A DNA stretch of 49,608 nucleotides from Lobulomyces angularis (taxonomy: Eukaryota > Chytridiomycota > Chytridiomycetes > Lobulomycetales > Lobulomycetaceae), in contig JADHYX010000147.1 of assembly GCA_027604685.1 (NCBI GenBank), positions 1-49,608 on the forward strand, given 5' to 3'. Positions 22,091 through 33,409 of the stretch are shown here, piece by piece (position 1 is the stretch's first letter; each line of letters starts with the position of its first letter). The notes beneath the pieces are model-generated. The model was not told the DNA's origin. It searched no databases and saw only the letters and a list, made by a program, of their open reading frames with translations. A program made the position numbers and the translations under genes.

Positions 22091-22139
22091 AGACTTTGTC
22101 ATGTTAATACTGATTTTAAAAAATTATTAATAAAAAAAT

Positions 22140-22565
22140 ATAATAAAAAAGGGTAAAAAACAAGCAAAAATTGGTGAAATAATACATTCAGCTGTAAAAA
22201 GACCATTTGCAAAGCAAACAAGAAATGGTGAAAACTATTATGTAATGTTTATTGATAATTATTCAAGATATTGCAAAACATACTTAATAAGATCAAAGTC
22301 TGATGTCTTTGAAAAATTTGTTGAATACAGAAGTTATGTTAATACACATACTGGAAACAAAATAAAAGAATTACATTCAGATGAAGGTGGAAAAACCAAG
22401 TCTTAAACACATTCGATACTTTGGAACTAAATTAAGTAAAATTAGACAACCACCCAACCATACTTTAGAGGATCGTTGCATAGTTAGTAACTTGGTATAA
22501 TGATCGGGTACGATGATCTTAGTGATTCAAAATATAAAATATACGGTATCACCGTCACTTTTTAA
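22140..22565 (+). pseudogene. Decayed Copia integrase remnant
   Basis: From 22150 the plus strand reads KQAKIGEIIHSAVKRPF, YYVMFIDNYSRYCKTYL, KSDVFEKFVEY and GNKIKELHSDEGG: the rve integrase core of Ty1/Copia pol. The first catalytic Asp of the usual IHSDV segment is Ala here (IHSAV), the second (HSDEGG) is kept, and a stop follows at about 22404. After frame breaks a second piece (about 22502-22558, MIGYDDLSDSKYKIYGI) matches the Copia integrase C-terminal segment (FLGYS..SKAYR). Inactive remnant. Confidence 0.75.
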
Positions 22566-22569
22566 TTCC

Positions 22570-22956
22570 TTGCAAGTACCCAGACACTACACCTTCTGCT
22601 CACCAAGTTCGGTTTTCGTAAAGATCTATCCTTGAATTTTCGTCATGCTTTCCATCTTACTTGAATAAGGATGTTGTTCATCTTTACCTGATTCTAAAGA
22701 TCTAGTTTTAATAGTTGGGAAACATGAGTAGTGAAGTGTAGCTCCATCAATTGAAGGATTGTTTGTAAATAATAAATGGCCTTTTTTTCATTTTGATTTT
22801 AATATCGATTTTAATATCCAGTACAAGATTTTTAAATTTAGCTTGCTACATGAATGATTTCCTTTTTTTTTGTTTATAGTATTATTCAAATTGGCAATTC
22901 TGTACGAGTGTAACACAGAAAAAAAAATTTTTAATTTTTTCAATACCGCGAAAAAA
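22570..22956. other. Spacer before the F-box gene
   Basis: No gene supported. It continues the mobile-element remnants and then AT-rich upstream sequence of the F-box/LRR gene. An in-frame ATG at 22870 would extend that gene by 29 codons. Confidence 0.4.
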
Positions 22957-24844
22957 ATGGAAAATTTCAACAAAGAAAAATTAAAATTTTTTTTAAGTTA
23001 TGTTATTGAAACTCAAAAATTTTTTCAAGATTTAAACGAAAAATCGCTAAAAATTATAAATATTATTGCAAAAAGTGACGAGATTCTTTCTTTTTTTAAC
23101 CCAGTGAGAAAGGAGACTCTACTCAATAAAATTTGCAACATAACTGCTGAAAATAAAAAAAAATTGGAATGCAGTAGCGTTAATCAATGCAGCAAAAATC
23201 AGCAAATCACTCAGTTTTCTGTGGAATTAAAACTTCCCAATGAAATTTTGTGGAAGGTAAAAATCTTTATGCTATGAACTAGTTTTCTTTTGATGTTAAT
23301 CACTTTAATTAAACTTTTGCATCATTTGTTAGATTTTAAATTTTGAAAAAAGCAATAAACAATTAAGACAATATTGTGGAATCAACAAACGATGGTAAAG
23401 ATTTTTAATTTGGTAAATGTGTTAAGAAATATTACGTTTATAAAGGCTAAGTTGTGCGGGCAGATTACTTTGGTCAAAAATTACTATATTCTCTTTAGAT
23501 CAAGCCTATTTATTATCAATATCAGTGCAGTCCAATTTTGAGTTTAGACTTACTAAAAATTCCAGTTGGGTAAACTTCACCTTTGTTTAAAAAATTTACT
23601 TAAACTTTTAATTAGCCACAACCATTTTTATATACCAAAACCTTGACTACAGATACGAGAAGGAAGTTTAATCAAAGTTTAATTACTTTATTGGTAACAT
23701 ATCAATTATCATGTCAAATTAATAGTGTTTAGAGCTACTTCTCAAATTTGAAGGAATTAAATTTGTTTGAACTGGATGTTCATGACATACAACAAATTTA
23801 TAAAGTTTTGCCTAATTTAACAAGTCTCTGTTCTTTATTTTTTGATTTTGGGGACCAGCAACAAATTAATCATCAACAGCATAACTTGTTGCATTTCAAT
23901 CATCAAAATAGCAATCACAGTTTAATGAACCAGCCGGATTCCATTTTTCATTCAAATTTTGAAGAATTAAAGCTGGATTTAAAAAATTTACGAAAAATTG
24001 AAACTTACTGTTTATTAGGTGAAACTTTACAAACTAAGGCTTTTTTTTCCTTAGTGAACTTGTGTGAAAATTTGGTTGATCTTACAATACCATTTCCAAA
24101 CTGGGAGTCAATTCAAATTTTAAAAAAAAATTTAATGAAGCTAGGTAATATGTTATTCATAATTGTTAGTTCTGATTTTTTTTTATGTTAAATAAAGAAA
24201 ACTTAAATATTGTCAATGGAGAAGAAAATTTCGCAGAAGAAGAGGAAATTCATTTACATGAGCAAGATGAAAACAAAAATTTTGAGATTTGCTTAAATCT
24301 TATATTAAAAAATAGCTTAAATTTGAAAAGTTTTACTTTAAACTCTTCTAAATATTTAACTGAAAAGAACTTGAAGCTTTTCAGTGAAGTCAATTTTAAA
24401 AATTTGATAAGTTTGGAACTTTTAATATCTAACTTTGGCCTTGAATTTAAAAGCTTCAAGACATACTTACTAAAGTTTGTAGGAGGTGGTTTAGTCAGGT
24501 AAATCAATGATTAAAATTTGTATAATTTAAAATTATTAGAATTTTGCTTGACCTAAGAAATTTTTTAATGAATGACGAAATGTTGATTGACTTCAGTTTT
24601 TATCTGCCGAAAATTGTGCATTTTGAAATTTGGACAAGGTAAACTACCAAATAGAAAAATTGATATTATTAAATCTACCATTTTTAGTGATGCCAGCTCC
24701 GTTACGTTAAAAGGAGCTAAAAGTTTAATTGAGAAATGTGCAAATTTAAGAAGGATACATGACTGCGGGTTTTCTGAAGAAGTAAAAAGTTATTTTATGA
24801 AAAATAGAGTTGACTGTAGAAGTTTTATGATGGAAGTTCGATAA
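22957..24844 (+). CDS. F-box / leucine-rich-repeat protein
   Basis: Probable substrate receptor of an SCF ubiquitin ligase. Start MENFNKEKLKF at 22957 (an upstream in-frame ATG exists at 22870). An N-terminal helical segment leads to an F-box-like motif: LKLPNEILWK, then after an intron ILNFEKSNKQLRQYCGINKRW, matching LP.EIL..I...L..... C..W. Then come LLWSKITIFSLD and leucine-rich repeats with the F-box-LRR rhythm: YFSNLKELNLFEL, FEELKLDLKNLRKIE, LVNLCENLVDLTIPF, SLNLKSFTLNSSKYL, VNFKNLISLELLISN and KSLIEKCANLRRIHDCG. About eight exons, all with short GT...TAG introns. A His/Gln/Asn-rich loop (about 23860-23935) interrupts one repeat. The substrate cannot be guessed. It may be an incomplete LRR horseshoe, since the repeats are irregular. 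Confidence 0.75.
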
Positions 24845-25784
24845 CATTATTATTTTTTAATCTCATTAAATGCTTTGATATTGTTTTTAAAAATAAAGGA
24901 GAAACTTAATTTATTAATCACATTGCAAACCAAATGTTAACTAAAACGTAATCATATAATTATAAGAAATTAAGAAAAAATATAGTTTAAAACCAAGTAT
25001 TGTAAGAAGTTCACAATTGAATAATACTAATGTAAAATAATATATAACTTCACATAACCATGTAAACCAAATATCCCTCAGCTCCTGAATGGCTTATTTG
25101 AGTTGGATACTGTTGGTTAAATAAATTTTTTATCATATGATGGGCCCTTTAGTAGAGAGTCTCCACATCATCTTGTATTTATATTCAAAGATGCTACCAT
25201 TACTCTCAGGTTTTTGAATTATGGTTTCTTTAGTACTACTTTACTTTACTTTGACAATAAAGACAACATTATTTTAATGTTTTAGATTATATTTAATTAG
25301 GATGTGAGTGTAACATGCAGTTAATTTTTTAAATCTATCGTTAATGTTAATGGAAAATGAATGGATGGATAAGATTACAGATGTTATCTATCATAATTTA
25401 TAGAAATTGGAAAAAAAATAAGGGAAAATGACTTACTCCTAACTCCTCTCACCCCACTATTTGATAGAAAAGAATAAAAGACTATTGATAATCTATTCAT
25501 GTATACATTACTCATAGAGTATTTATTCATTGACCATTTTTACCGCAAATTTAGTATTAGTATTATAAATTTTTGATGAGATTTTTAGCACAGAGAATAT
25601 TTATTAAGATACATAAAAAGCAGTATGTCTATTTGTACTAAAAACAGCTAAAAACAATCTTAATGAAAAGACACTTAATTCCTTTTTACTATTCATACTA
25701 TTCTGTGAAAAACAGAATTACTTCTTGAATTATATGAAATATATAAAAAGAGATAAATTAATATAATTAATGCATATATTCATT
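24845..25784. other. 0.94-kb intergenic region
   Basis: AT-rich with many stops in all frames. No protein, tRNA or repeat could be recognised. The right end should contain the promoter of the GH16 gene. Confidence 0.5.
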
Positions 25785-27500
25785 ATGCTTAATAAAAATA
25801 TAAATAAATTAATTGCACTCTTTACACTGGTGCCATATATATATTCCATACCACAAAAACAAAATTGTAGTCCTCCACTTGAAAGTTGTGGAAATGCTTG
25901 TTATGACCCAACAGTAATATATTTTTAACTAAACTTAATTTATTACTGTCTAGGGTTATAATTGCTTTTCTAGTGGGACTTTGTGTGAAAGAAAGTTAAA
26001 GCTTTGTGGTGCTACGTCATGCTATGATCCAAATGGTACAATAATCTTAAGAAATTCTAAAGACTTATTTTGATTAGTTTACCATTGTGAAGAGGAAAAT
26101 TTAGTTTTGGGACCAGAGATAATTACTGCATCTAATACAAGTAATTTTCCAACTTCAACTGTGACGTCTACCCCTAGTGCTGTACCAGCAAGAAACTGTG
26201 ACTCAACAAATGTACATTTTATTTGTCGATTTTTTATTAAATTTTTAAATGCACTCTTAAATTAGGGTTCTAGAAAGTTTTGTCCAATATTTACTGACAA
26301 TTTTGATAAACTTAACCTGAAAACTTGGAAGCATGATATCACCCTCGGAGGTGGTGGTAACTGGGAGTTTCAACATTACACTAACAATCGTACGAATTCC
26401 TATGTGCGAGATAACACGCTTTTTATAAAGCCTACTCTAACAATGGAAAATATTGGTAGCAAACTTATGTTGGAGGGTCCAGATGCATTTTCGGTTTGGG
26501 GAGGTTATGGTGCCAGTGAGTGCACCAGTAATGATTTTTATGGTTGTCAAAGAACTGCTGGAAACGGGCAGATCATAAACCCAATTCAGTCTGCCGCTCT
26601 AAGAACGATTGACTCTCTTACTTTAAGTTTTGGTAAGATTGAAGTTAAAGCAAAACTTCCTAAAGGGTAAAATTTCACTTAAAAATTTAAAATGTTAATA
26701 AAATATAACAATATAAGTGATTGGATTTGGCCAGCAATTTGGTTACTTCCGAAGTATAATCAATATGGTCAATGGCCTGCTTCAGGTGAAATAGACATAA
26801 TGGAATCTAGAGGAAATGCCCCTAGTAAGATATGCATTATATTTATTGAAGTTCAATTTTTTTCGGAATCTTAGGTTATCCAGCAGGAGGATACAATTCA
26901 ATCGGTTCAACTCTTCATTGGGGAACAGCGTGGGATCAGAATAAATATAAACTAACACATTCAAACTATACTTTACCTAATGGCAAAACTTTTGCTGACG
27001 ATTTTCATACCTTCGGACTGGTAAGAGAACTTATAATTCCATTTATTTAACTGTTATGAAAAATTTCAAACAGGAATGGACTCCAGAATATATAAAAACT
27101 TACATTGATGATCCTTCAAATGTTGTATTAAATGTACCACTCTCGGATTTTAATGCTTTCAAGAAAGGTGGTTTTTCCAATGTTAATAATCCGTGGATTA
27201 ATACTTGTCCTCAGGCCCCTTTTGACTATCAAAATGAGTTCTATTTAATACTGAACGTAGCAGTGGGCGGAGCGCAAGCACCAAACGGTGGTTACTTTCC
27301 AGGTAAACTAACATTTTAAAAACGTTTGATAATTTATTCTCAAATTAGATGGCATGGGTGGGAAACCTTGGAGCTCTAAATCCGGAACGGCTGCCAAGGA
27401 CTTCTGGGAAGGCAAAAACCAGTGGATGCCCACTTGGGATTTTATTGGTGAAAACAGTGCAATGAAAGTTCAGTCCGTAAATGTATGGAAGATGTGTTGA
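25785..27500 (+). CDS. Secreted GH16 endo-beta-1,3-glucanase with two CBM52-like repeats
   Basis: Start at 25785 gives a signal peptide (NKLIALFTLVPYIYSIP). Two cysteine-rich repeats follow: SCGNACYDPTGYNCFSSGTL, then LCGATSCYDPNVYHCEEENL, the CG..CYDP..Y.C....L pattern of the fungal CBM52 carbohydrate-binding family. A Ser/Thr linker (about 26140-26200) leads to a GH16 domain: CPIFTDNFDKLNLKTW, GYGASECTS, LRTIDSLTLSFGKIEVKAKL, WIWPAIWLLPKYNQYGQWP and the catalytic GEIDIMES with both Glu and the middle Asp (about 26787-26810). Then LHWGTAWD, DDFHTFGLEWTPEYIKTYID, LILNVAVGG and a final VQSVNVWKMC. Complete, about 460 residues. The subgroup resembles endo-1,3-beta-glucanases and glucan-binding proteins. 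Likely used on its own or a host's wall. The next gene starts 48 bp after its stop. Confidence 0.92.
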
Positions 27501-27548
27501 GAAAAAATTTTTATTTTTGTGTAGCAAAATTATCCAAATTTGGATTAA

Positions 27549-30500
27549 ATGAAAATTCTACAAATCTTAACAATAAGTTTAATAAAAATTCTAAATATAT
27601 GTAATGCTGCAAAGAATTTGACTCCATCAATTTTTCCAAAAACTTGGGAAGTTTTAGGTCCATTTTTGGTGGTACTTAAAACTGATCTTTCATGTTATAA
27701 TTTTTCTGATAGGGATCTCGGGAAATAGGGTATGATCCCCTTAGTTCTTATGGGGGATTTGAAAATTTAATATACTCTAATGAGAGTGTGTATTTTTCAG
27801 AATTAGTAAAGAATGGTTTTATCAAGTGGAAAAAAATAAATTCTAATGCAAACAGCTCATCCGTGGGTCCGTTTCATTATGAAAACGTTGATTGGGATTT
27901 CAATAGAATGTCTCTCGGTAATTACGTTTGAAATGAAAAATAATTATAAAAGAAATTGAGTGAAAAAATTTCCCAATCTTTTTATAAAATGAGTTGTAAG
28001 TTATTTGAATTTAATTGAATTTATGTGTTAGGTTGGTCAGCAAATCAGCATTACACTTACTTCAGGTCAAATTTTGAAATAGTCCATTCAGGAGTTTATT
28101 TACTGTCGTTTACCAACGTTATTTCAATCAAAGTTGATAATGAAGTACTTTTAGGAAACATGTATAGTTATCAGCATGCCGCATCAAATCCAATATGGTT
28201 AGAAGAAGGAATTCATAACATTTATTTATGCTTGAATTGGGATATTAGAATTTTTGGAAAGTGCGTTGAAAATATGTTTAAAATTTTCAATAAAAAGTTA
28301 TATTTTTATTTAGCGGAATTCCAGCAATTCAGTTTAAAGGTTCAATTAAAAATGTGGATGTACCATTGGAAAACAGAGGAGTAATATTTTTTCCATCTGA
28401 TACGATTGTGCCTGATATAATAAATGATAAACTCGTTACGAATCGATTCAGCGTCACAATAATGAATGCTAACGTTACTTTGCATAATTTTTTGCAGTCT
28501 TCACCAAAAAAAAATGGTGGCAGTTTTCTTGTGCAAAAAGAAAATGAAGTGTTTGATGCTATTTCTGTTGAAAAATTGAATCGCAATTGGGATGGTTGGA
28601 TTCAAGTTTCCCATATTGTTTGCGTCAGTGACAACGGAGAAAGAGTAACATCTTTTTTTTTTCTTATTTCGCAATTAATACTAAATCATGATGCTGTAGC
28701 TTAAGGGAAGAATTTCAACGTTATTTTCTATAAAATTGGCACCGGGTCAAATATATCCTGGTTTATATTCATATTCTTTCAATCCAATTAATGCTTTCTT
28801 TTAGTTCCATTTGAGTTGCTACTAGATGATGCACTAAATGAAAGTTTTTCATGGAGAAGTGTTACTTTCGAAGTGACTTTAATTGATATTCAATCCAATG
28901 AAGAGTTTACGGTGCAGTTGAAGCCAGAAAATGTTCCAGAAGAAGGAGAAGTGGAGATAGGCGTTGAAAAAAAAATGTTTGAAGTTGGGTTTCAGTTAAG
29001 AAATGCTACCTGGGGCGATATTTACAAAGTGACTTTCGATGGTAAGAAAAAAGCATAAAAAATATGGCTAAAATGAAACTAGGTTATGATGGTGCAATTC
29101 AATACGTAATGGTGAGACCCCCAGCTAACCCGTGTTCAAATTTAGAAGATTCCTCCCATAACAAATGCCCTGTTATTATTGCACTTCATGGGTACCTCAG
29201 AGAATATAAATCATTAAATATTTTTTAAGTGCTGGTGTTGAAGCTTCATCTGAATTTTGGACAAATGCTTTGAAACAAAGAAGTGATTGTTGGGTAAGCA
29301 ATATTTTTTGAACCTTTTAAAAAATTTTTTTTCTGAAGATTTTATTCCCTACAGGTAGAACAGCTTGGGGTTTTGATTGGCATGGTCCAAGTTATAAGCA
29401 GATAGAGTCGTCTCTAGAGATATTAGCGCAAGATTTACCAGGAGTGCCTATAAATTTCAAAAAAATATACGAAATGGATATTACAAAATTAATATATACA
29501 GGTCACTCAAATGGGGGACAGGGTGCATGGTGGTTAACATCTCATTTTCCGGAAAACGCAGTCTTATGTAATTTTTTTCAGTCTTGTTTTTTTTTTTTTT
29601 ACTTTACGCAGCTGTTCCTGCTTCTGGCTACATTAAAATGCAAATGTATGTGCCTTACTTTTTAAGGGCGGGAGATTCTTATGCTGGTATTATTACTATG
29701 ACTTGCAAACATATAAAATTTTTAAGACCCGATTTTGAGAGGAATATTAGAGAATTCCATTGCAGAAAATGATATTGATTTGCACGCAGAAAATATGGTA
29801 GGCTATATAAAGCATGGTTAATTTCAAATTACAATCATAAAGGAAGGAATTCCTATTCTTGCACGTACCGGTTCTGAGGATGACAATGTTCCACCAATTC
29901 ATAGTCGTCGATTAATTAGGATGATGCAAGAAATTTCTTTCGATAAATTTAAAGCAAAGTAAGAAAAATATGTTGTTAAATACTAACCCATCAGCCTGTC
30001 TGAGATTTTACTACAAGGCCATTGGTTTGAAGGAGTTTTAAATGATGAGCTTATCGATTCAATTATAACTTCTTCTATTTCAGACAAATCACCAATTCTT
30101 TCTAAAAAGAATATAGAAAAATTTTCTTTGACTGCCTTAAATCCTGCCGTTTGTGGCCCCAAAAATGGTATTCGAATACTACAGTTACAAGTTCCGTTTA
30201 GGTAATTCACATCAAAACGTTTTGCAATTATATTTTGTAAGGCTAGGGAAAATTGCTGTTTCTATTGTAGAAAATAAAATGTTTATAAAAACCACAAATA
30301 TTAGAAGATTTCAGTTCTTGGCAGAGCCTCTGTGGAAATACAAAAGAAGAAATCTTTTGAGCAGACCGCCACCTGGAATATGGAGGAGTGAAATAGCTGA
30401 ATGGCATGTTGATAATACGTATTTTAACTCTACTCCGAAGGTACGAAATGTAAATTCCCATAAGCATATGTATTTTGTTAGATTGGACCCAGTTATTTAA

Positions 30501-31395
30501 ATTCCGATTTACAAGCAGACACTTGGACAGTTAGTAAAGACTTTTTATGGATCTCAGAAGAAAGGTGGTTCATCCGAAGTGTTGTAATAACTTAAAATTT
30601 TAATTCATTTAGGCACTTTTCAACATATGGACCTGCCTCAAACGTATTGAGTAACCCCTTTGTAATTGTGATACCTTCAAATTTAACTTCAAACAATTCA
30701 TGGAAGAAAAATATGTACTACAAAATGGCTCAACTGTTAGCTCTATCTTGGTATCAAAAAATTTATAGTGAGACTAGATGAATAATGTTTTTTAGGTATG
30801 TGCATGCTAGAGGTGGCACTCAGATTCTTTTGGATTCCCAAATACATGATGGAGATGCAGCTCGATACAATATGATAGTGTTAGGTGGACCTTTGGATAA
30901 TCTTTGGACGAGAAGAAGAGAAAAAGAAAATAAAGCAGGAAATATGGTAAATTTTTTGGAAAATGGAAGAGGCTTTCAAATTGGGAAAAGAAACTACACT
31001 GGACCTGGAGTAGGTATAATTTTTAATGCACCTAATCCGACCAGAACTAGATTAGCAATATTTTTGGATGGCACAGGTATAGTTATTCAAAATGAATTTT
31101 GTAGTATAATGCATTGACATCTTATTAGATGAGAATGGTTTAGCAAAAGCTGTGTGGAATGTACCTTTTCGAGCAGGTGACAATTTCCCATAATTATTTC
31201 GCAAAAATCTTAATCCTGATAGGGATGATGGTGCCAGATTATTTAGTATTCGGTGAGGAGTATGGTGACCCTTCGACTGGCTGGACAGCTCCGGGTAAGA
31301 AAAAAATAGCTACCAAAGGATCTGGAGGAATCTTGGCAGCTGGTTATTGGTCAAATCACTGGGAATACGATGATAGATGTGGCTATTTAAAATAA
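27549..31395 (+). CDS. Large secreted alpha/beta-hydrolase (GHSNGG type)
   Basis: Start at 27549 with a signal peptide (MKILQILTISLIKILNICNA). About fifteen exons with 40-60 nt introns give a protein of roughly 1,000 residues. The N-terminal part has a beta-rich segment (TWEVLGPFLVGSREIGYDPL, then FHYENVDWDF, WSANQHYTYFRSNFEIVHSG) like secreted jelly-roll modules. The central alpha/beta-hydrolase domain has CPVIIALHGAGVEASSEFW, RTAWGFDWHGPSY, the nucleophile elbow GHSNGGQGAWWL (Ser about 29517), an acid loop TGSEDDNVPP and a QGHWFEGVL histidine: a plausible Ser-Asp-His triad. A beta-rich C-terminal region runs from about 30150 to the end. Fungi, oomycetes and bacteria have similar uncharacterised 'GHSNGGQG' secreted hydrolases distantly related to S9 peptidases. 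Substrate unknown: peptidase or esterase. Tandem with the GH16 gene. Confidence 0.8.
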
Positions 31396-31638
31396 AAAGC
31401 AGCTTTATAATTTTGATTTTTCAGCATTTATTGTAATTGTTGCGACAATATTTTTTCTTCGGTTATCACATTGTTTTTGAAAAAGTACTTTTATTTAAAG
31501 AAATTCATTAGAAACTTAATAAGTTAATGGATGATATCATTATAACCAATATTGTTACTGTATGCAGGAATTACAGATTTTGTTGTGAAACTTCTTTCTA
31601 AACCCCAATTTCATGTTTTTTTCTGTTGATACAAAATA

Positions 31639-33191
31639 ATGGTGAACATGAGTTTTGGAGATATTACAGCAACGTCCTTGACATGTAAGCTTATTAATAT
31701 TGAAATTTAAATGGAATATTAAGGCTTTCTTATTACTTTCATACCAATTACCTCAACATTGTTTATATTTATACCATGGTTAAGTTTCTCAGGGAAAGTT
31801 TATATGATATCCCCTTACTTATTGTTCGTAATTCTTTTACACTATAATTACTGGATGGCTTTCCTTACTAATCCAGGAAATCCACCCATCAAGTACGAAG
31901 AGGAAGTGTTAAATTCCGACACTTTCCCTGATTCTGAATCTAATATAGTTGTTATAGAGTTCAAAAAGACAGAACGAACTCCTAGGTTTGTTTTCTAGTA
32001 TTTCAGCTAATTTTACTTTTTTAGATACTGTAGACATTGTAACAATTATAAACCACCAAGAAGTCATCATTGCTCAGAGTGTAATGCATGCATATTAAAA
32101 ATGGATCACCATTGCCCTTGGGGTAATTCAATTTTGTCTTTTTAATTTCTTAATGAGGTTTTAAAGTTGGACATTGCATTGGCTTTCGAAATCAACCTTA
32201 TTTTTATAGATTTTTAATGTACGTTTCCTTTTCTACATTTACTGGATTATTGTTCCTTTTAAAACGAATATATAACCTGGTTAAAATGGAAAAATCAATA
32301 CAAAATAGTCACAAACACTTTAGAAACCCTAATTATGGAAATGTTAAATTTTATTACACAAAAACAACTGATTCAATTGAGCTTATCTTTATCATTATTA
32401 ATTTTTTATTACTATTTTTTGTGTTTCTTTCTGTATTTATCTTATTTTTATACCAAACCAACTACATCAGCAGTGGGATGACAACAATTGAAACTTTTGA
32501 GAAAGAAAAAATCGAAGAATTGGTTTTAAGAGGAAAAATAAGGAAAGAGGATGCAATATTCCCCTATGTATTTTTCTTTTTTTTTTTACCAGTTTTCTCC
32601 AAATTTATATCAATTTAATTATTTAAAATAGAACTTGGGAACTTCATATAAAAACTTTCGGGAAATATTTAATTCAAGTGAAATCGTATTTTTTTGGTTC
32701 CTTTTTACAACACCAAAAGGTAATGGACTGAAATTCAAAATTAATGAAAAATTGATAAAGAGTAGTATTGATGAAAAATTAGAAAAGGAAGGTTATTTCA
32801 ATAATTCAAAAGAGTATGTATATTATTGGCCACCTCAAGAGTACTTAAATTATAAATTGGAACAAAATTTTGGGATTAAAAGTGAAAGAAGTTTCAAGCA
32901 GGATATAAATGAAAAAAAATTTAATTTGGAAAACAGAAAAAAAAGGAATTACAATAGAAATGGTATTAAATATGTAATGTCAAGTTGTATTAAAATTGAA
33001 ATTCATTTATAGGTAACGAAGGACTAGATGTGCTGGAGAATACCTTGGAAGAGAGGAATAACGAACTTGAACACAGTTTAGGGAATACTGGTTCTCCATT
33101 GGTAACAAATGATGTTATTGGTTTTGAATACGACAGCGAAGAAGATAATGAAGTGCTAGGATTACTCAAGAAAAGAATTTTACAGAAATAG
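31639..33191 (+). CDS. DHHC palmitoyltransferase (Pfa4/ZDHHC6-like)
   Basis: S-acylates cysteines of membrane proteins. Start [14 protein letters not shown] at 31639. TM1 and TM2 ([38 protein letters not shown]) are followed by TNPGNPP, the DPG-like box. The cysteine-rich domain reads [20 protein letters not shown], then [10 protein letters not shown], the catalytic DHHC at about 32103-32115, then [11 protein letters not shown] across an intron. TM3 and TM4 follow ([36 protein letters not shown]). The cytosolic TTxE motif (MTTIETFE) is present. The C-terminal tail of about 200 residues is Lys/Asn-rich and ends acidic. The four-TM layout with a long tail and NPGNPP box suggests an ER- or Golgi-resident enzyme; subtype is uncertain. 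Converges with SDA1 (218 bp gap). Confidence 0.88.
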
Positions 33192-33409
33192 ACCTTTATT
33201 TTGATTTTTAAAATGGTGCTTTCAGCATTGTATATATATCTTAAAATTGCTTCAAGAAAACGTTACATATTCAACATTATATTATTGTTTTAGAATGAAA
33301 AATAAATATGAAAAATAAATATATTATTATTTAAAGCTTTTTCTAAATCTAGCAAATGAAAAGTAAAATGAGACATTAAATTAAAAAAGTATACAATCTA
33401 CATATAAAA

